The notes under the pieces were generated by a model. That model made no database searches and was not told where the DNA came from. It saw only the letters and a program-made list of their open reading frames with translations. From Aminobacter ciceronei (GTDB lineage: Bacteria > Pseudomonadota > Alphaproteobacteria > Rhizobiales > Rhizobiaceae): a stretch of DNA of 64,000 nucleotides. Positions 8,059-17,258 of this stretch are shown here, piece by piece (position 1 is the stretch's first letter; every line of letters begins with the position of its first letter). The translations under genes were made by a program, and so were the position numbers. The stretch covers positions 1 to 64,000 of the forward strand of contig NZ_JACJHY010000017.1 of the NCBI RefSeq assembly GCF_014138625.1, read 5' to 3'.

Positions 8059-10458
8059 GTGGAAAAAGACCAACTGGAGTTGCTGGCAGCACTGGAGAAG
8101 AAAGTACTGTGGCTCGCCACCTGGATGATCCACAACGCCAACCATATCCGTCCCAATGAGGATGGGCTTAAGGTTGGCGGCCACCAGTCGTCGTCGGCGT
8201 CCCTGGCGACGATCATGACGGCGCTTTATTTCGAAATCCTGCGGCCCGAGGACCGAGTGGCGGTCAAGCCGCATGCGAGTCCGGTGTTCCACGCAATCCA
8301 GTATCTGTTTGGCAACCAGACCTTGGAAAAGCTGCAGAATTTTCGCGGCTACAAGGGCGCACAATCCTATCCATCCCGCACCAAGGATGTGGACGACGTC
8401 GACTTCTCGACCGGTTCGGTCGGCCTCGGCGTTGCGCAGACGCTGTTTGCCTCGCTGGTCCAAGACTATCTGCACACCAAAGGGATGGCCAAGCAGCTGC
8501 CCGACGGAAAGATGATCGCGCTAATCGGCGACGCCGAGATGGACGAAGGCAACATCTTCGAGGCGCTTCTGGAAGGGTGGAAGCATGGCCTGCGTAACAC
8601 CTGGTGGATCGTCGACTACAACAGGCAAAGCCTCGACGCGGTCGTGCGCGAGGGCCTGTGGGAACGGTTCGAATCCCTGTTTCAAAACTTCGGTTGGGAT
8701 GTCGTTCTGCTCAAATACGGACAGTTGCAGGAGCAGGCTTTTGCCGAACCAGGGGGCGAAGCCCTTCGGCAATGGATCGACCGCTGCCCGAACCAGCTCT
8801 ATTCGGCCTTGACGTTCCAAGGCGGCGCTGCCTGGAGGAAGCGCCTGCTCGACGATATGGGTGACCAAGGCGCGGTTTCACGGCTGATCGAGAGCCGCAG
8901 TGACGAGGAACTGTCGCAACTGATGACCAATCTCGGCGGCCACGACCTGCCGACGCTGATAGAAGCATTCGAAAAGGCCCGTACGCATGACCGCCCGGTC
9001 TGCTTCATCGCCTATACGATCAAGGGGTTCGGTCTTCCGCTCGCCGGCCACAAGGACAATCACGCCGGCCTCATGAACCCAGCGCAAGTCGACAGCCTGC
9101 GCGCCGCGCATGGTGTGCGGCCTGGCCACGAATGGGAGCCATTCGAAGGCCTTGTCCAACCGGCGGTGCAGGTAGCCAATTTTGTTCGCAAGGCGCCTTT
9201 CATAGCCAAGGGCAAGAGGCGCTATGCGTCGGCGCAAATCGACGTGCCCGAGGTATTGCAGGCGCCCGCCCAGCCTCAAATTTCGACCCAGCAGGGTTTT
9301 GGCCTGCTGATGCACGAGATCGGCAAACAGGACAGCGAGTTCGCACGGCGCATCGTCACAACCTCACCCGACGTCACTGTGTCTACAAATCTCGGCGCCT
9401 GGGTTAACCGCCGCGGCCTGTTCGCGCGAAACGAAATGGCCGACCTGTTTCGTAAGGAACGCATCCCGTCGACCTTCAACTGGGAATTCTCGCCCAAGGG
9501 CCAGCACATCGAGCTCGGCATCGCCGAGATGAATCTGTTCATCATGTTGTCGGCGCTGGGTCTTTCGCATTCGATCTTCGGCGAGCGCCTGTTGCCGGTT
9601 GGAACCCTCTACGACCCGTTCATCGAACGCGGTCTCGATGCGCTGAATTATGCCTGCTACCAGGACGCCCGCTTCATTGTCGCCGCGACGCCATCCGGCG
9701 TCACGCTGGCGCCGGAAGGTGGCGCTCACCAGTCGATAGCGACCCCACTGATCGGCATGGCGCAAGACGGGTTGGCGGCCTTCGAGCCCGCTTTTGTCGA
9801 CGAACTGGCGACCATACTGCGCTTCTCCTTCGACTACATCCAACGCTCCGGCGAGGCCGTGCCGGACGAGGCAACCTGGCTCAGGGATGCCGTCGGCGGT
9901 TCGGTCTACCTCAGGCTTTCAACCCGATCCATCGACCAGGTGAACCGCCAGATCGGCCCCAGACTTTCGGAAGAGATCGTCAACGGCGGCTACTGGATGC
10001 GCAAGCCCGGCCCCAATGCCGAGGTGGTGGTCGTCTATATGGGCGCCGTCGCTCCCGAAGCGATCGAGGCGGTCGGGCTGATGGGGGAAGACAGGCGAGA
10101 TGTCGGCCTGCTCGCCATTACCTCGGCCGACCGGCTCAACGCCGGATGGACTGCGGCCCAGCGGGCACGCGAACGCGGCCTGATACACGCCAGAAGCCAT
10201 ATCGAGCGCCTGCTCGAGGAGATACCGCCCCACTGCAGGCTGATCACAGTGGTCGATGGTCACCCCGCCACGCTGGCGTGGATCGGGTCTGTCCATGGCC
10301 ACCGCATTCGGCCGCTCGGCGTCGAGCATTTCGGCCAGACGGGCACCATTGCCGATCTATACCGGCACTATGGCATCGACGCGCAGGGCATTGTACGCGC
10401 AGCGGAGGCGGTTTCCGGAGCCAAGCCGATACGGCATCTCGGCGTCGTTGCGATGTAA
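8059..10458 (+). CDS. Homodimeric pyruvate dehydrogenase E1-like (AceE/MdeB-like) enzyme
   Basis: This is a thiamine-diphosphate 2-oxoacid dehydrogenase E1 of the single-chain AceE type. The cofactor region GDAEMDEGN is near residue 157 and the paired DYNRQSLD near 186; AceE has GDGEMDEP at the first position, so the second Gly is replaced by Ala here. The C-terminal half carries the pyrimidine-binding and transketolase C domains (GAHQSIATPLIGMAQDG). The GTG at 8059 was chosen because GAGGGAGG lies 5 bp before it; an ATG at 8029 would add ten residues. At about 799 residues it is shorter than AceE (near 890) and close to MdeB-like proteins. The substrate could be pyruvate, 2-oxobutyrate or a branched 2-oxoacid. 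No E2 or E3 gene is adjacent. Confidence 0.82.
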   Translation: MEKDQLELLAALEKKVLWLATWMIHNANHIRPNEDGLKVGGHQSSSASLATIMTALYFEILRPEDRVAVKPHASPVFHAIQYLFGNQTLEKLQNFRGYKGAQSYPSRTKDVDDVDFSTGSVGLGVAQTLFASLVQDYLHTKGMAKQLPDGKMIALIGDAEMDEGNIFEALLEGWKHGLRNTWWIVDYNRQSLDAVVREGLWERFESLFQNFGWDVVLLKYGQLQEQAFAEPGGEALRQWIDRCPNQLYSALTFQGGAAWRKRLLDDMGDQGAVSRLIESRSDEELSQLMTNLGGHDLPTLIEAFEKARTHDRPVCFIAYTIKGFGLPLAGHKDNHAGLMNPAQVDSLRAAHGVRPGHEWEPFEGLVQPAVQVANFVRKAPFIAKGKRRYASAQIDVPEVLQAPAQPQISTQQGFGLLMHEIGKQDSEFARRIVTTSPDVTVSTNLGAWVNRRGLFARNEMADLFRKERIPSTFNWEFSPKGQHIELGIAEMNLFIMLSALGLSHSIFGERLLPVGTLYDPFIERGLDALNYACYQDARFIVAATPSGVTLAPEGGAHQSIATPLIGMAQDGLAAFEPAFVDELATILRFSFDYIQRSGEAVPDEATWLRDAVGGSVYLRLSTRSIDQVNRQIGPRLSEEIVNGGYWMRKPGPNAEVVVVYMGAVAPEAIEAVGLMGEDRRDVGLLAITSADRLNAGWTAAQRARERGLIHARSHIERLLEEIPPHCRLITVVDGHPATLAWIGSVHGHRIRPLGVEHFGQTGTIADLYRHYGIDAQGIVRAAEAVSGAKPIRHLGVVAM

Positions 10459-10797
10459 GTTCTACGCATCTAAGGCGGCCCGGCAGCACATGGTAATACG
10501 CCGCGAGCAGGCGACGGACGAGCGTTCCCTCATAGGCCGCTACCCATGTGCCATCCGCCAAAACAGCAATGTCGTTTCTGTTTCCGACAGATGCTTCCGC
10601 AAGTCATGAGATCGCATCATGCTGGTATCGATCACCAGATGCCTGGTCATAAGACGTAGCTCCCCGCCATTCGCCTGTATTTTCACGCTACTCTACTACG
10701 CCCCCTGAAACCTGTTGAACCTGCCTGATTTCTGGCTCTCTTAATCATCCCCGATCAGGGTCGCGCGGCGCGCCACCGGAACGAGAACGGGGACTAC
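10459..10797. other. Intergenic region at the right edge of the metabolic insert
   Basis: These 339 bp separate the E1-like gene from trbB. In related elements trbB follows the ribbon-helix-helix gene closely, so this stretch probably contains the right junction of the insert and the present trbB promoter. A short minus-strand frame around 10,480-10,580 stays open but matches no family that I recognise. No clear repeat shared with the left edge (7280-7463) was found by eye. Confidence 0.4.
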
Positions 10798-11778
10798 GTG
10801 GCGACTTCTCAACGACACTCAGAAGCATCCTCGCGCGGTGCGCGCATGCTGCGCACCGCACTGGGACCCGCGATCGCCGGGTTTCTGGAAGATCCGTCCA
10901 TCGTCGAGGTGATGCTGAACCCCGATGGGCGGCTCTGGATCGATCGCCTCTCCGGCGGGCTTGAAGATACAGGTTGCACGCTCCTGGCCGCAGACGGCGA
11001 ACGCATCATTCGCCTCGTCGCCCACCATGTCGGCGCCGAAGTACATTCCGGCAATCCGCGTGTTTCGGCGGAGTTGCCCGAAACGGGAGAGAGGTTCGAA
11101 GGGCTTCTGCCGCCTGTCGTCGCAGCACCCGCCTTCGCGATCCGAAAGCCGGCTGTCGCCGTCTTCACCCTCGACGACTATGTTGCAGCCGGCGTCATGA
11201 CCGCGCAGCAGGCGACTGCGCTGCGTCAGGCAGTTGCGGCGCGCGCCAACATTCTGGTTGCTGGTGGCACGTCGACTGGCAAGACCACGCTCACCAATGC
11301 CCTTCTTGCGGAAGTCGCCAAGACCTCAGATCGCGTCGTCCTGATCGAGGACACGCGCGAACTGCAATGCGCCGCGCCCAATCTCGTGGCCCTTCGTACC
11401 AAAGAAGGCGTGATCTCCCTATCCGATCTCGTTCGATCGTCGCTTCGCCTGCGACCCGACCGCATTCCAATCGGCGAAGTGCGCGGCTCCGAAGCGCTAG
11501 ATCTCCTCAAAGCCTGGGGCACCGGCCATCCCGGCGGCATCGGCACCCTCCATGCCGGCACTGGAATCGGCGCCCTGCGGCGCCTCGAGCAGCTCATTCA
11601 GGAAGCCGTCGTCACCGTCCCGCGCGCACTGATCGCGGAAACCATCGACCTCGTCGCGGTCCTTTCCGGGCGCGGTTCCGCCCGACGACTTGCTGAACTT
11701 GCTCGCGTCGAGGGGCTCGACCCCGGCGGCGACTATCGCATCGCCCCCATCAACTCCAACAACGAAGGAACCTCCTGA
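10798..11778 (+). CDS. trbB: Type IV secretion ATPase TrbB (VirB11 family)
   Basis: This is the hexameric cytoplasmic ATPase that powers pilus assembly and DNA transfer. The Walker A motif GGTSTGKTT lies near residues 156-164, the Asp box [10 protein letters not shown] follows, then IPIGEVRG near 222 and the His box [13 protein letters not shown]. The 326 residues are normal for TrbB. It starts with GTG behind a purine-rich GAACGGGGA. It is the first gene of the trb operon; its stop overlaps the trbC start by one base (TGATG). Confidence 0.95.
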   Translation: MATSQRHSEASSRGARMLRTALGPAIAGFLEDPSIVEVMLNPDGRLWIDRLSGGLEDTGCTLLAADGERIIRLVAHHVGAEVHSGNPRVSAELPETGERFEGLLPPVVAAPAFAIRKPAVAVFTLDDYVAAGVMTAQQATALRQAVAARANILVAGGTSTGKTTLTNALLAEVAKTSDRVVLIEDTRELQCAAPNLVALRTKEGVISLSDLVRSSLRLRPDRIPIGEVRGSEALDLLKAWGTGHPGGIGTLHAGTGIGALRRLEQLIQEAVVTVPRALIAETIDLVAVLSGRGSARRLAELARVEGLDPGGDYRIAPINSNNEGTS

Positions 11779-12110
11779 TGACCCCACCCTTTTCCCAAGC
11801 CGGACGCCGTATCGCGGCATTTTGCTCGGTCACCGCCCTCGCACTCGCGGTCGCCCCTGTCGCACACGCCGCGGGCTCGTCCATGCCCTGGGAACAGCCA
11901 CTGCAGCAGATCCTGCAGTCAATCGAGGGCCCGGTCGCCAAGATCATCGCCGTGATCATCATCATCGTGACCGGTCTGACGCTCGCTTTCGGCGACACCT
12001 CGGGCGGCTTCCGACGTCTGATCCAGATCGTCTTCGGCCTCTCGATCGCCTTCGCCGCATCGAGCTTCTTCCTCAGCTTCTTTAGCTTCGGCGGCGGAGC
12101 GCTTGTCTGA
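11778..12110 (+). CDS. trbC: Conjugative pilin TrbC (VirB2 family)
   Basis: This is the pilin precursor of the mating-pair apparatus. It has a signal peptide with probable cleavage after AHA near residue 31, a short periplasmic stretch and two hydrophobic segments (about 52-72 and 85-103). The length of 110 residues is typical. It lies between trbB and trbD with one-base overlaps at each side, consistent with coupled translation. Confidence 0.93.
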   Translation: MTPPFSQAGRRIAAFCSVTALALAVAPVAHAAGSSMPWEQPLQQILQSIEGPVAKIIAVIIIIVTGLTLAFGDTSGGFRRLIQIVFGLSIAFAASSFFLSFFSFGGGALV

Positions 12111-12373
12111 TGGAGGAACCAGTCCCAGGCTTCAGCGCACCTGTTCATCGGGCGCTCACGGAACACATCCTGCTCGGCGGCGCCCCACGCTCGATCGCCA
12201 TCCTGAACGCCACATTGGCTGCGGCCCTCGGGCTCGGCCTGCGGCTCTGGATCATTGGGATCGCGCTGGGGTTGATCGGGCACCTTGCTGCCGCCTGGGC
12301 CGCCAAGCGAGATCCGATGTTCGCCGAGGTTGTGCGCAGGCATCTGCGCATCCCCGGCCACCTCAGGGCGTGA
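12110..12373 (+). CDS. trbD: Conjugal transfer protein TrbD (VirB3 family)
   Basis: This small inner-membrane protein of the secretion channel has 87 residues and one hydrophobic region (about 30-65) after a conserved start rich in Pro and polar residues. VirB3-type proteins work with the VirB4/TrbE ATPase, whose gene follows after 10 bp. The start overlaps the trbC stop (TGATG). Confidence 0.9.
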   Translation: MEEPVPGFSAPVHRALTEHILLGGAPRSIAILNATLAAALGLGLRLWIIGIALGLIGHLAAAWAAKRDPMFAEVVRRHLRIPGHLRA

Positions 12374-12383
12374 GGTAATCGCC

Positions 12384-14840
12384 ATGATGAACCTTGCCGA
12401 ATACCGAAACCGAAATGCCCGCCTCTCGGACTTCCTGCCCTGGGCAGCGCTCGTGCGCGAGGGCGTTGTCCTCAACAAGGATGGCAGTCTCCAGCGCAGC
12501 GCCCGATTCCGCGGCCCGGATCTCGACAGTTCGGTCGCAGCTGAGTTGGTCAGCATCGCAAGCCGTCTTAACAACGCTTTCCGCCGCCTCGGCTCGGGCT
12601 GGGCGATCTTCGTCGAAGCCCAGCGTCATGCAGCCGGTGCCTATCCGGAAAGCACATTCGCAGACCCCGCCTCCGCCCTGGTCGATGCCGAACGCAAGGC
12701 CGGCTTCGAAGAGGCCGGAGCCCACTACGAGTCCTGCTATTTCCTGACCTTCACTTATCTGCCCCCAGCCGAGGACACCGCGCGCGCGGAAAGCTGGCTC
12801 TATGAAGGCAAAGCCGAAAGCGGCGTCGATCCGCACGAGATCGTCGCCGGCTTCATCGACCGCACCGACCGTGTGCTGCAACTCGTCGAAGGTTTCATGC
12901 CGGATTGCGCATGGCTCGACGATGTCGAGACTCTGTCTTATCTCCATGCCTGCATTTCGACCGAACGTCATCGAGTGCGCGTTCCCGAGACGCCGATGCA
13001 TCTTGACGCGCTGCTCGCGGACCGGCCCCTCGCTGGCGGGCTCGAGCCACGTCTTGGCGACCAACATCTTCGTATTCTCACCATCGTCGGCTTTCCGACC
13101 GCGACCACGCCTGGAATCCTCGACGAGCTCAATCGTCTCGCATTCCCCTATCGTTGGTCGACCCGCGCAATCCTCCTCGACAAGGCTGACGCGACGAAGC
13201 TGCTGACCAAGATCAGGCGGCAATGGTTCGCCAAGCGCAAGTCGATCGCAGCAATCCTCAAGGAGGTGATGACCAACGAGGCTGCTGCTTTGGTCGACAC
13301 AGACGCGGCCAACAAGGCTGCCGACGCCGATCTCGCCCTGCAGGAACTGGGCGCCGACTATGCCGCACAGGCTTATGTCACTGCGACGCTCACCGTCTGG
13401 GATGCCGATCCGCGTGTCGCCGACGAAAAGCTGCGGCTCGCCGAGAAGGTCATCCAGGGGCGCGACTTCACATGCACGCCCGAGACCATAAATGCCGTCG
13501 ACGCCTGGCTAGGTTCGTTGCCCGGTCACGTCTACGCCAATGTGCGGCAACCGCCGCTCTCCACGGTCAATCTAGCCCACATGATCCCGCTTTCGGCTGT
13601 TTGGGCAGGACCACAAAAAGATGAGCATTTCGCAGCGCCCCCTCTGCTATACGGTAAGACCGAAGGCTCAACCCCGTTCCGTTTTTGCCTTCATGTCGGC
13701 GATGTCGGTCACACGCTGATCGTAGGCCCAACAGGTGCTGGCAAATCAGTGCTGCTCGCCCTGATGGCACTGCAGTTCCGCCGCTATCGCCATTCGCAGG
13801 TCTTCGCCTTCGATTTCGGCGGCTCGATCCGCGCCGCTACGCTCGCCATGGGCGGCGACTGGCACGATCTTGGTGGCGACCTGACTGGTGATACTGGCGA
13901 GCCGGTACAACTCCAGCCACTCGCGCGCATCCATCACGTACCGGAGCGTGCCTGGGCAGCTGACTGGATTGTCTCGATCCTGGTACGTGAAAGCGTCACG
14001 ATCACGCCAGAGATCAAGGAGCATCTGTGGTCGGCACTGACCTCTCTCGCCAGTGCTCCGGTCCACGAGCGCACAATCACCGGCCTCAACGTCCTGCTCC
14101 AGTCAAATGACCTGAAACAGGCACTACGCCCCTACTGCGTCGGAGGTCCTTATGGCCGGCTACTTGACGCCGAGTTCGAGCGGATCGGCGAGACATCTAT
14201 CCAGGCCTTCGAAACCGAGGGGCTGGTCGGTACGGCTGCCGCGCCTGCGGTGCTTTCTTATCTCTTTCACCGCATCGAGGACCGGCTCGACGGGTCGCCT
14301 ACGCTCATCATCATCGACGAGGGTTGGCTCGCACTCGACGACGATGGCTTCTCCGGCCAGATCCGGGAGTGGCTGAAGACGTTGCGCAAAAAGAACGCCA
14401 GCGTCGTCTTCGCCACGCAATCGCTGTCCGACATCGACCGCTCCGCGATCGCGCCCGCTATCATCGAGAGCTGCCAGACCCGGTTCTTGCTGCCGAACGA
14501 ACGCGCAATCGAACCGCAGATCACCGCTATCTACCGACGTTTCGGCCTCAACGATCGCCAGATCGAGATCCTGGCGCGCGCGACGCCTAAGCGCGACTAC
14601 TATTGCCAGTCTAGGCAGGGCAACCGGCTCTTTGAACTCGGGCTTTCCGAGGTCGCTCTCGCGCTTTGCGCCGCATCCTCAAAAACCGACCAGACGCTGA
14701 TTGCGCAGATCCTCGGTGAACATGGCCGCGACGGCTTCCTCGCCGCCTGGCTGCGCGCCCGCGGCGTCGATTGGGCGGTCGACCTCATCCCCAACCTCAC
14801 CAATCTCGTCCCCCAGTATGAGAAGGAACCCACGCCATGA
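12384..14840 (+). CDS. trbE: Conjugal transfer ATPase TrbE (VirB4 family)
   Basis: This is the largest ATPase of the mating apparatus, working at the inner membrane with TrbD. The CagE/TrbE/VirB N-terminal domain precedes a RecA-like core with Walker A VGPTGAGKS near 447-455 and Walker B TLIIIDEGW near 640-648. The start at the MMNLAEYRN sequence follows a GAGG ribosome-binding site and gives 818 residues, the usual length. A longer frame reaching back into trbD was rejected. The stop overlaps the trbJ start (ATGA). Confidence 0.95.
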   Translation: MMNLAEYRNRNARLSDFLPWAALVREGVVLNKDGSLQRSARFRGPDLDSSVAAELVSIASRLNNAFRRLGSGWAIFVEAQRHAAGAYPESTFADPASALVDAERKAGFEEAGAHYESCYFLTFTYLPPAEDTARAESWLYEGKAESGVDPHEIVAGFIDRTDRVLQLVEGFMPDCAWLDDVETLSYLHACISTERHRVRVPETPMHLDALLADRPLAGGLEPRLGDQHLRILTIVGFPTATTPGILDELNRLAFPYRWSTRAILLDKADATKLLTKIRRQWFAKRKSIAAILKEVMTNEAAALVDTDAANKAADADLALQELGADYAAQAYVTATLTVWDADPRVADEKLRLAEKVIQGRDFTCTPETINAVDAWLGSLPGHVYANVRQPPLSTVNLAHMIPLSAVWAGPQKDEHFAAPPLLYGKTEGSTPFRFCLHVGDVGHTLIVGPTGAGKSVLLALMALQFRRYRHSQVFAFDFGGSIRAATLAMGGDWHDLGGDLTGDTGEPVQLQPLARIHHVPERAWAADWIVSILVRESVTITPEIKEHLWSALTSLASAPVHERTITGLNVLLQSNDLKQALRPYCVGGPYGRLLDAEFERIGETSIQAFETEGLVGTAAAPAVLSYLFHRIEDRLDGSPTLIIIDEGWLALDDDGFSGQIREWLKTLRKKNASVVFATQSLSDIDRSAIAPAIIESCQTRFLLPNERAIEPQITAIYRRFGLNDRQIEILARATPKRDYYCQSRQGNRLFELGLSEVALALCAASSKTDQTLIAQILGEHGRDGFLAAWLRARGVDWAVDLIPNLTNLVPQYEKEPTP

Positions 14841-15610
14841 CCACCCAACCCTCAACGCTTCGCGCCGCCTTGATTGCGGCAACGGTTCTTTCTGTGACCG
14901 GAGCGCTTTCGCCCGCGCTGACGAGCCCGGCGCACGCCTTCTTTGGTCGGATTGTCTACGATCCGACCAACTACGCACAGAACGTGCTCACCGCTGCCCG
15001 CACGCTTGAGCAGATCAACAACCAGATCAAAAGTCTCCAGAATGAAGCGCAGATGCTCATCAACCAGGCGAGGAACCTGGCGAGCCTACCGTACTCGTCT
15101 CTCCAGCAGCTTCAGCAGTCGGTCCAGAAGACGCAGCAGCTTCTCAGCCAGGCGCAGAACATCGCCTTTGACGTGCAGCAGATCGACCAGATGTTCGAAC
15201 AGAAATATGGCAGCGTCTCCTTGTCGGCCTCCGATCAAGAGCTCGTCGCCAACGCGCGGACACGCTGGAAAAACACCGTGGGTGGCTTGCAGGACGCCAT
15301 GCGAGTGCAGGCAGGTGCAGTGGAAAACATCGAGACCAATCGTGCCCAGATGTCGGCTCTGATCGGCCAGAGCCAGAATGCCGCCGGCGCGCTTCAGGCA
15401 ACACAAGCCGGCAACCAGCTACTGGCGCTCCAGGCTCAGCAACTCGCCGATCTCACTGCAGTCATCGCTGCCAATGGCCGGGCGCAGGCACTCACCGACG
15501 CCGAACGTGCAGCCGCTGCCGAACAGGGCCGGGAGCAGCGCCGCCGCTTCCTGACCCCGGGTTCCGGCTATGAGCCCGGCAATGCCCGCATGTTCAACAA
15601 TGGCAACTGA
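14837..15610 (+). CDS. trbJ: Conjugal transfer protein TrbJ (VirB5-like)
   Basis: This periplasmic or pilus-associated protein has a signal peptide ending in AHA near residue 34 and the conserved FFGRIVYDPTNYAQN just behind it. The rest is long coiled-coil helix rich in Gln and Leu, as in VirB5/TrbJ proteins. At 257 residues the length is normal. Translation is probably coupled to trbE through the ATGA overlap. Confidence 0.93.
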   Translation: MTTQPSTLRAALIAATVLSVTGALSPALTSPAHAFFGRIVYDPTNYAQNVLTAARTLEQINNQIKSLQNEAQMLINQARNLASLPYSSLQQLQQSVQKTQQLLSQAQNIAFDVQQIDQMFEQKYGSVSLSASDQELVANARTRWKNTVGGLQDAMRVQAGAVENIETNRAQMSALIGQSQNAAGALQATQAGNQLLALQAQQLADLTAVIAANGRAQALTDAERAAAAEQGREQRRRFLTPGSGYEPGNARMFNNGN

Positions 15611-15629
15611 CGGCCAGAGGAGAACATCG

Positions 15630-15917
15630 ATGGATGGCAAGATGCTTGCGCGCCTCGGCGCAGTCGTGTTCGTCGCTGTCGCCGTCACGGCGACAGCGAT
15701 TGAACTGACCCGGAAGCAACCAGTGCCCGCGACGGCGCCGGTGCTGGTTCTACGGCCCGAGGCCAATCAACTGCACGAGAGACAGCGCCGGTGCCAGCAG
15801 CTTGGACTGAAGGCGGCTGAAGACGTCGAATGCCTGCGCGTTTGGGCAGAAACACGCGACCTGTTCCTTGGTCGCACGCCCGTGCCTCCTGCTCCGCGAA
15901 TTCAGGAAGAGCGGTGA
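15630..15917 (+). CDS. trbK: Entry exclusion protein, TrbK-alt family
   Basis: This 95-residue protein has one N-terminal membrane segment (about 7-24). Its C-terminal half has the spaced Cys pattern of the TrbK-alt family (RRCQQLG, then VECLRVWAETRDLFLG). Proteins of this family between trbJ and trbL are thought to block transfer into cells that already hold the element. It lacks the lipobox Cys of RP4 TrbK. The ATG at 15630 follows AGAGGAGAA; a longer upstream frame overlapping trbJ was rejected. Confidence 0.85.
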   Translation: MDGKMLARLGAVVFVAVAVTATAIELTRKQPVPATAPVLVLRPEANQLHERQRRCQQLGLKAAEDVECLRVWAETRDLFLGRTPVPPAPRIQEER

Positions 15918-15920
15918 AGC

Positions 15921-17258
15921 ATGGGAGGCGCCGGCGTTATCGACAACTTCCTCGGAGTCTTCGCCCGTTACATCGACAGTGGGTTTGGCCTTTTGGGCGG
16001 AGAAGTCGCCTTCATCGCCACCACGCTGATCGTCATTGACGTGACGCTGGCAGCTCTGTTCTGGAGCTGGGGCGCTGACGACGACATCATGGCGCGGCTG
16101 GTCAAGAAGACACTGTTTGTCGGCGTCTTCGCCTATCTCATCTCCAACTGGAACAATCTCGCAAACATCGTCTTCGACAGTTTCGCGGGCCTCGGCCTCA
16201 AGGGCTCCGGCACGGGGTTCTCGACGGCGGACCTGATGCGCCCCGGCAAGGTGGCACAAACCGGCCTCGATGCAGCCAGGACGCTGCTTGCGTCCATCTC
16301 CGACTTGATGGGATGGGTGGCATTCTTCGAGAACTTCATCCAGATCGCCTGCCTGCTCTTCGCCTGGGCGCTCGTCATCCTCGCCTTCTTCATTCTGGCG
16401 ATTCAGCTCTTCGTCACACTGATAGAATTCAAGCTGACCACCTTGGCCGGCTTCGTGCTGATCCCCTTCGGACTGTTCGGCAAGACGGCCTTCATGGCCG
16501 AACGTGTGCTCGGAAACGTTGTCTCCTCCGGCATCAAGGTGCTGGTGCTCGCCGTGATCATCGGCATCGGCTCGACATTGTTCAGCCAGTTCACGCAAGG
16601 TTTCGGCGGCCAGACCCCGAGCATCGACGACGCGATGGCTGTCGTGCTCGCTGCCCTGTCGCTGCTGGGTCTCGGCATCTTCGGTCCCGGCATTGCGTCG
16701 GGGCTTGTCAGCGGTGGACCCCAGCTTGGCGCCGGAGCGGCGGTGGGCACGGGTCTTGCGGCAGGTGGTATGACGCTGGCCGCTGCTGGTGCTGCTGGTC
16801 TTGCGGCCAAGGGCGGCGCTGCCGCCGTCTCGGCTGGCGCGGCAGCCGTCCGTGGCGGTGCACTCGCTTCTGGCGCGGCGTCATCTGCCTATTCGCTCGC
16901 CTCCCTCGGTCAGTCCGGCGCGGCCGGTAGCGCCTCCGGACTGGGGGGCGTTGCACATGTCGCAGGCAACGCGGCGACATCGCCGCTTCGCAGGGCTGCC
17001 GCTAGCGTCAGGTCAAGCTTCGCCGACGGCGTCAAGGCCGGCTTCAGCGCGACCGGCGGCTCCTCGACCATGGGCTCGGTCGGAGGCACGGCTGAGGCTG
17101 CGCCAGCTTCCACCATCCATGCGCCCGGCTGGGCGCAGCGTATGCGTCGGTCCGGCCACATGAGCCATGCTGTCCAGACAACCGCCCACGCCATCCGCTC
17201 CGGCGACAGCCATGCCTCCGCCTCTTCCGTCAACCTTCAGACAAGTGATCGTTCATGA
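15921..17258 (+). CDS. trbL: Conjugal transfer membrane protein TrbL (VirB6-like)
   Basis: This polytopic inner-membrane protein of the secretion channel has about six hydrophobic segments in the first 280 residues, including a conserved LTTLAGFVLIPFGLFGKTAF block. A long Ala/Gly/Ser-rich cytoplasmic tail of low complexity follows. The length of 445 residues is normal. It starts 3 bp after trbK and overlaps trbF by ATGA. Confidence 0.94.
   Translation: MGGAGVIDNFLGVFARYIDSGFGLLGGEVAFIATTLIVIDVTLAALFWSWGADDDIMARLVKKTLFVGVFAYLISNWNNLANIVFDSFAGLGLKGSGTGFSTADLMRPGKVAQTGLDAARTLLASISDLMGWVAFFENFIQIACLLFAWALVILAFFILAIQLFVTLIEFKLTTLAGFVLIPFGLFGKTAFMAERVLGNVVSSGIKVLVLAVIIGIGSTLFSQFTQGFGGQTPSIDDAMAVVLAALSLLGLGIFGPGIASGLVSGGPQLGAGAAVGTGLAAGGMTLAAAGAAGLAAKGGAAAVSAGAAAVRGGALASGAASSAYSLASLGQSGAAGSASGLGGVAHVAGNAATSPLRRAAASVRSSFADGVKAGFSATGGSSTMGSVGGTAEAAPASTIHAPGWAQRMRRSGHMSHAVQTTAHAIRSGDSHASASSVNLQTSDRS

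Noticed and set aside
7353-8159. 268-codon plus-strand frame over the Lrp gene
   Set aside because: It mirrors the Lrp gene on the opposite strand and has no family features. Its first part before 7464 is open but unrecognised.
10244-10561. 105-codon minus-strand frame at the end of the E1 gene
   Set aside because: The upstream part is antisense to E1. The remaining residues resemble no family that I know, so it was left as intergenic.
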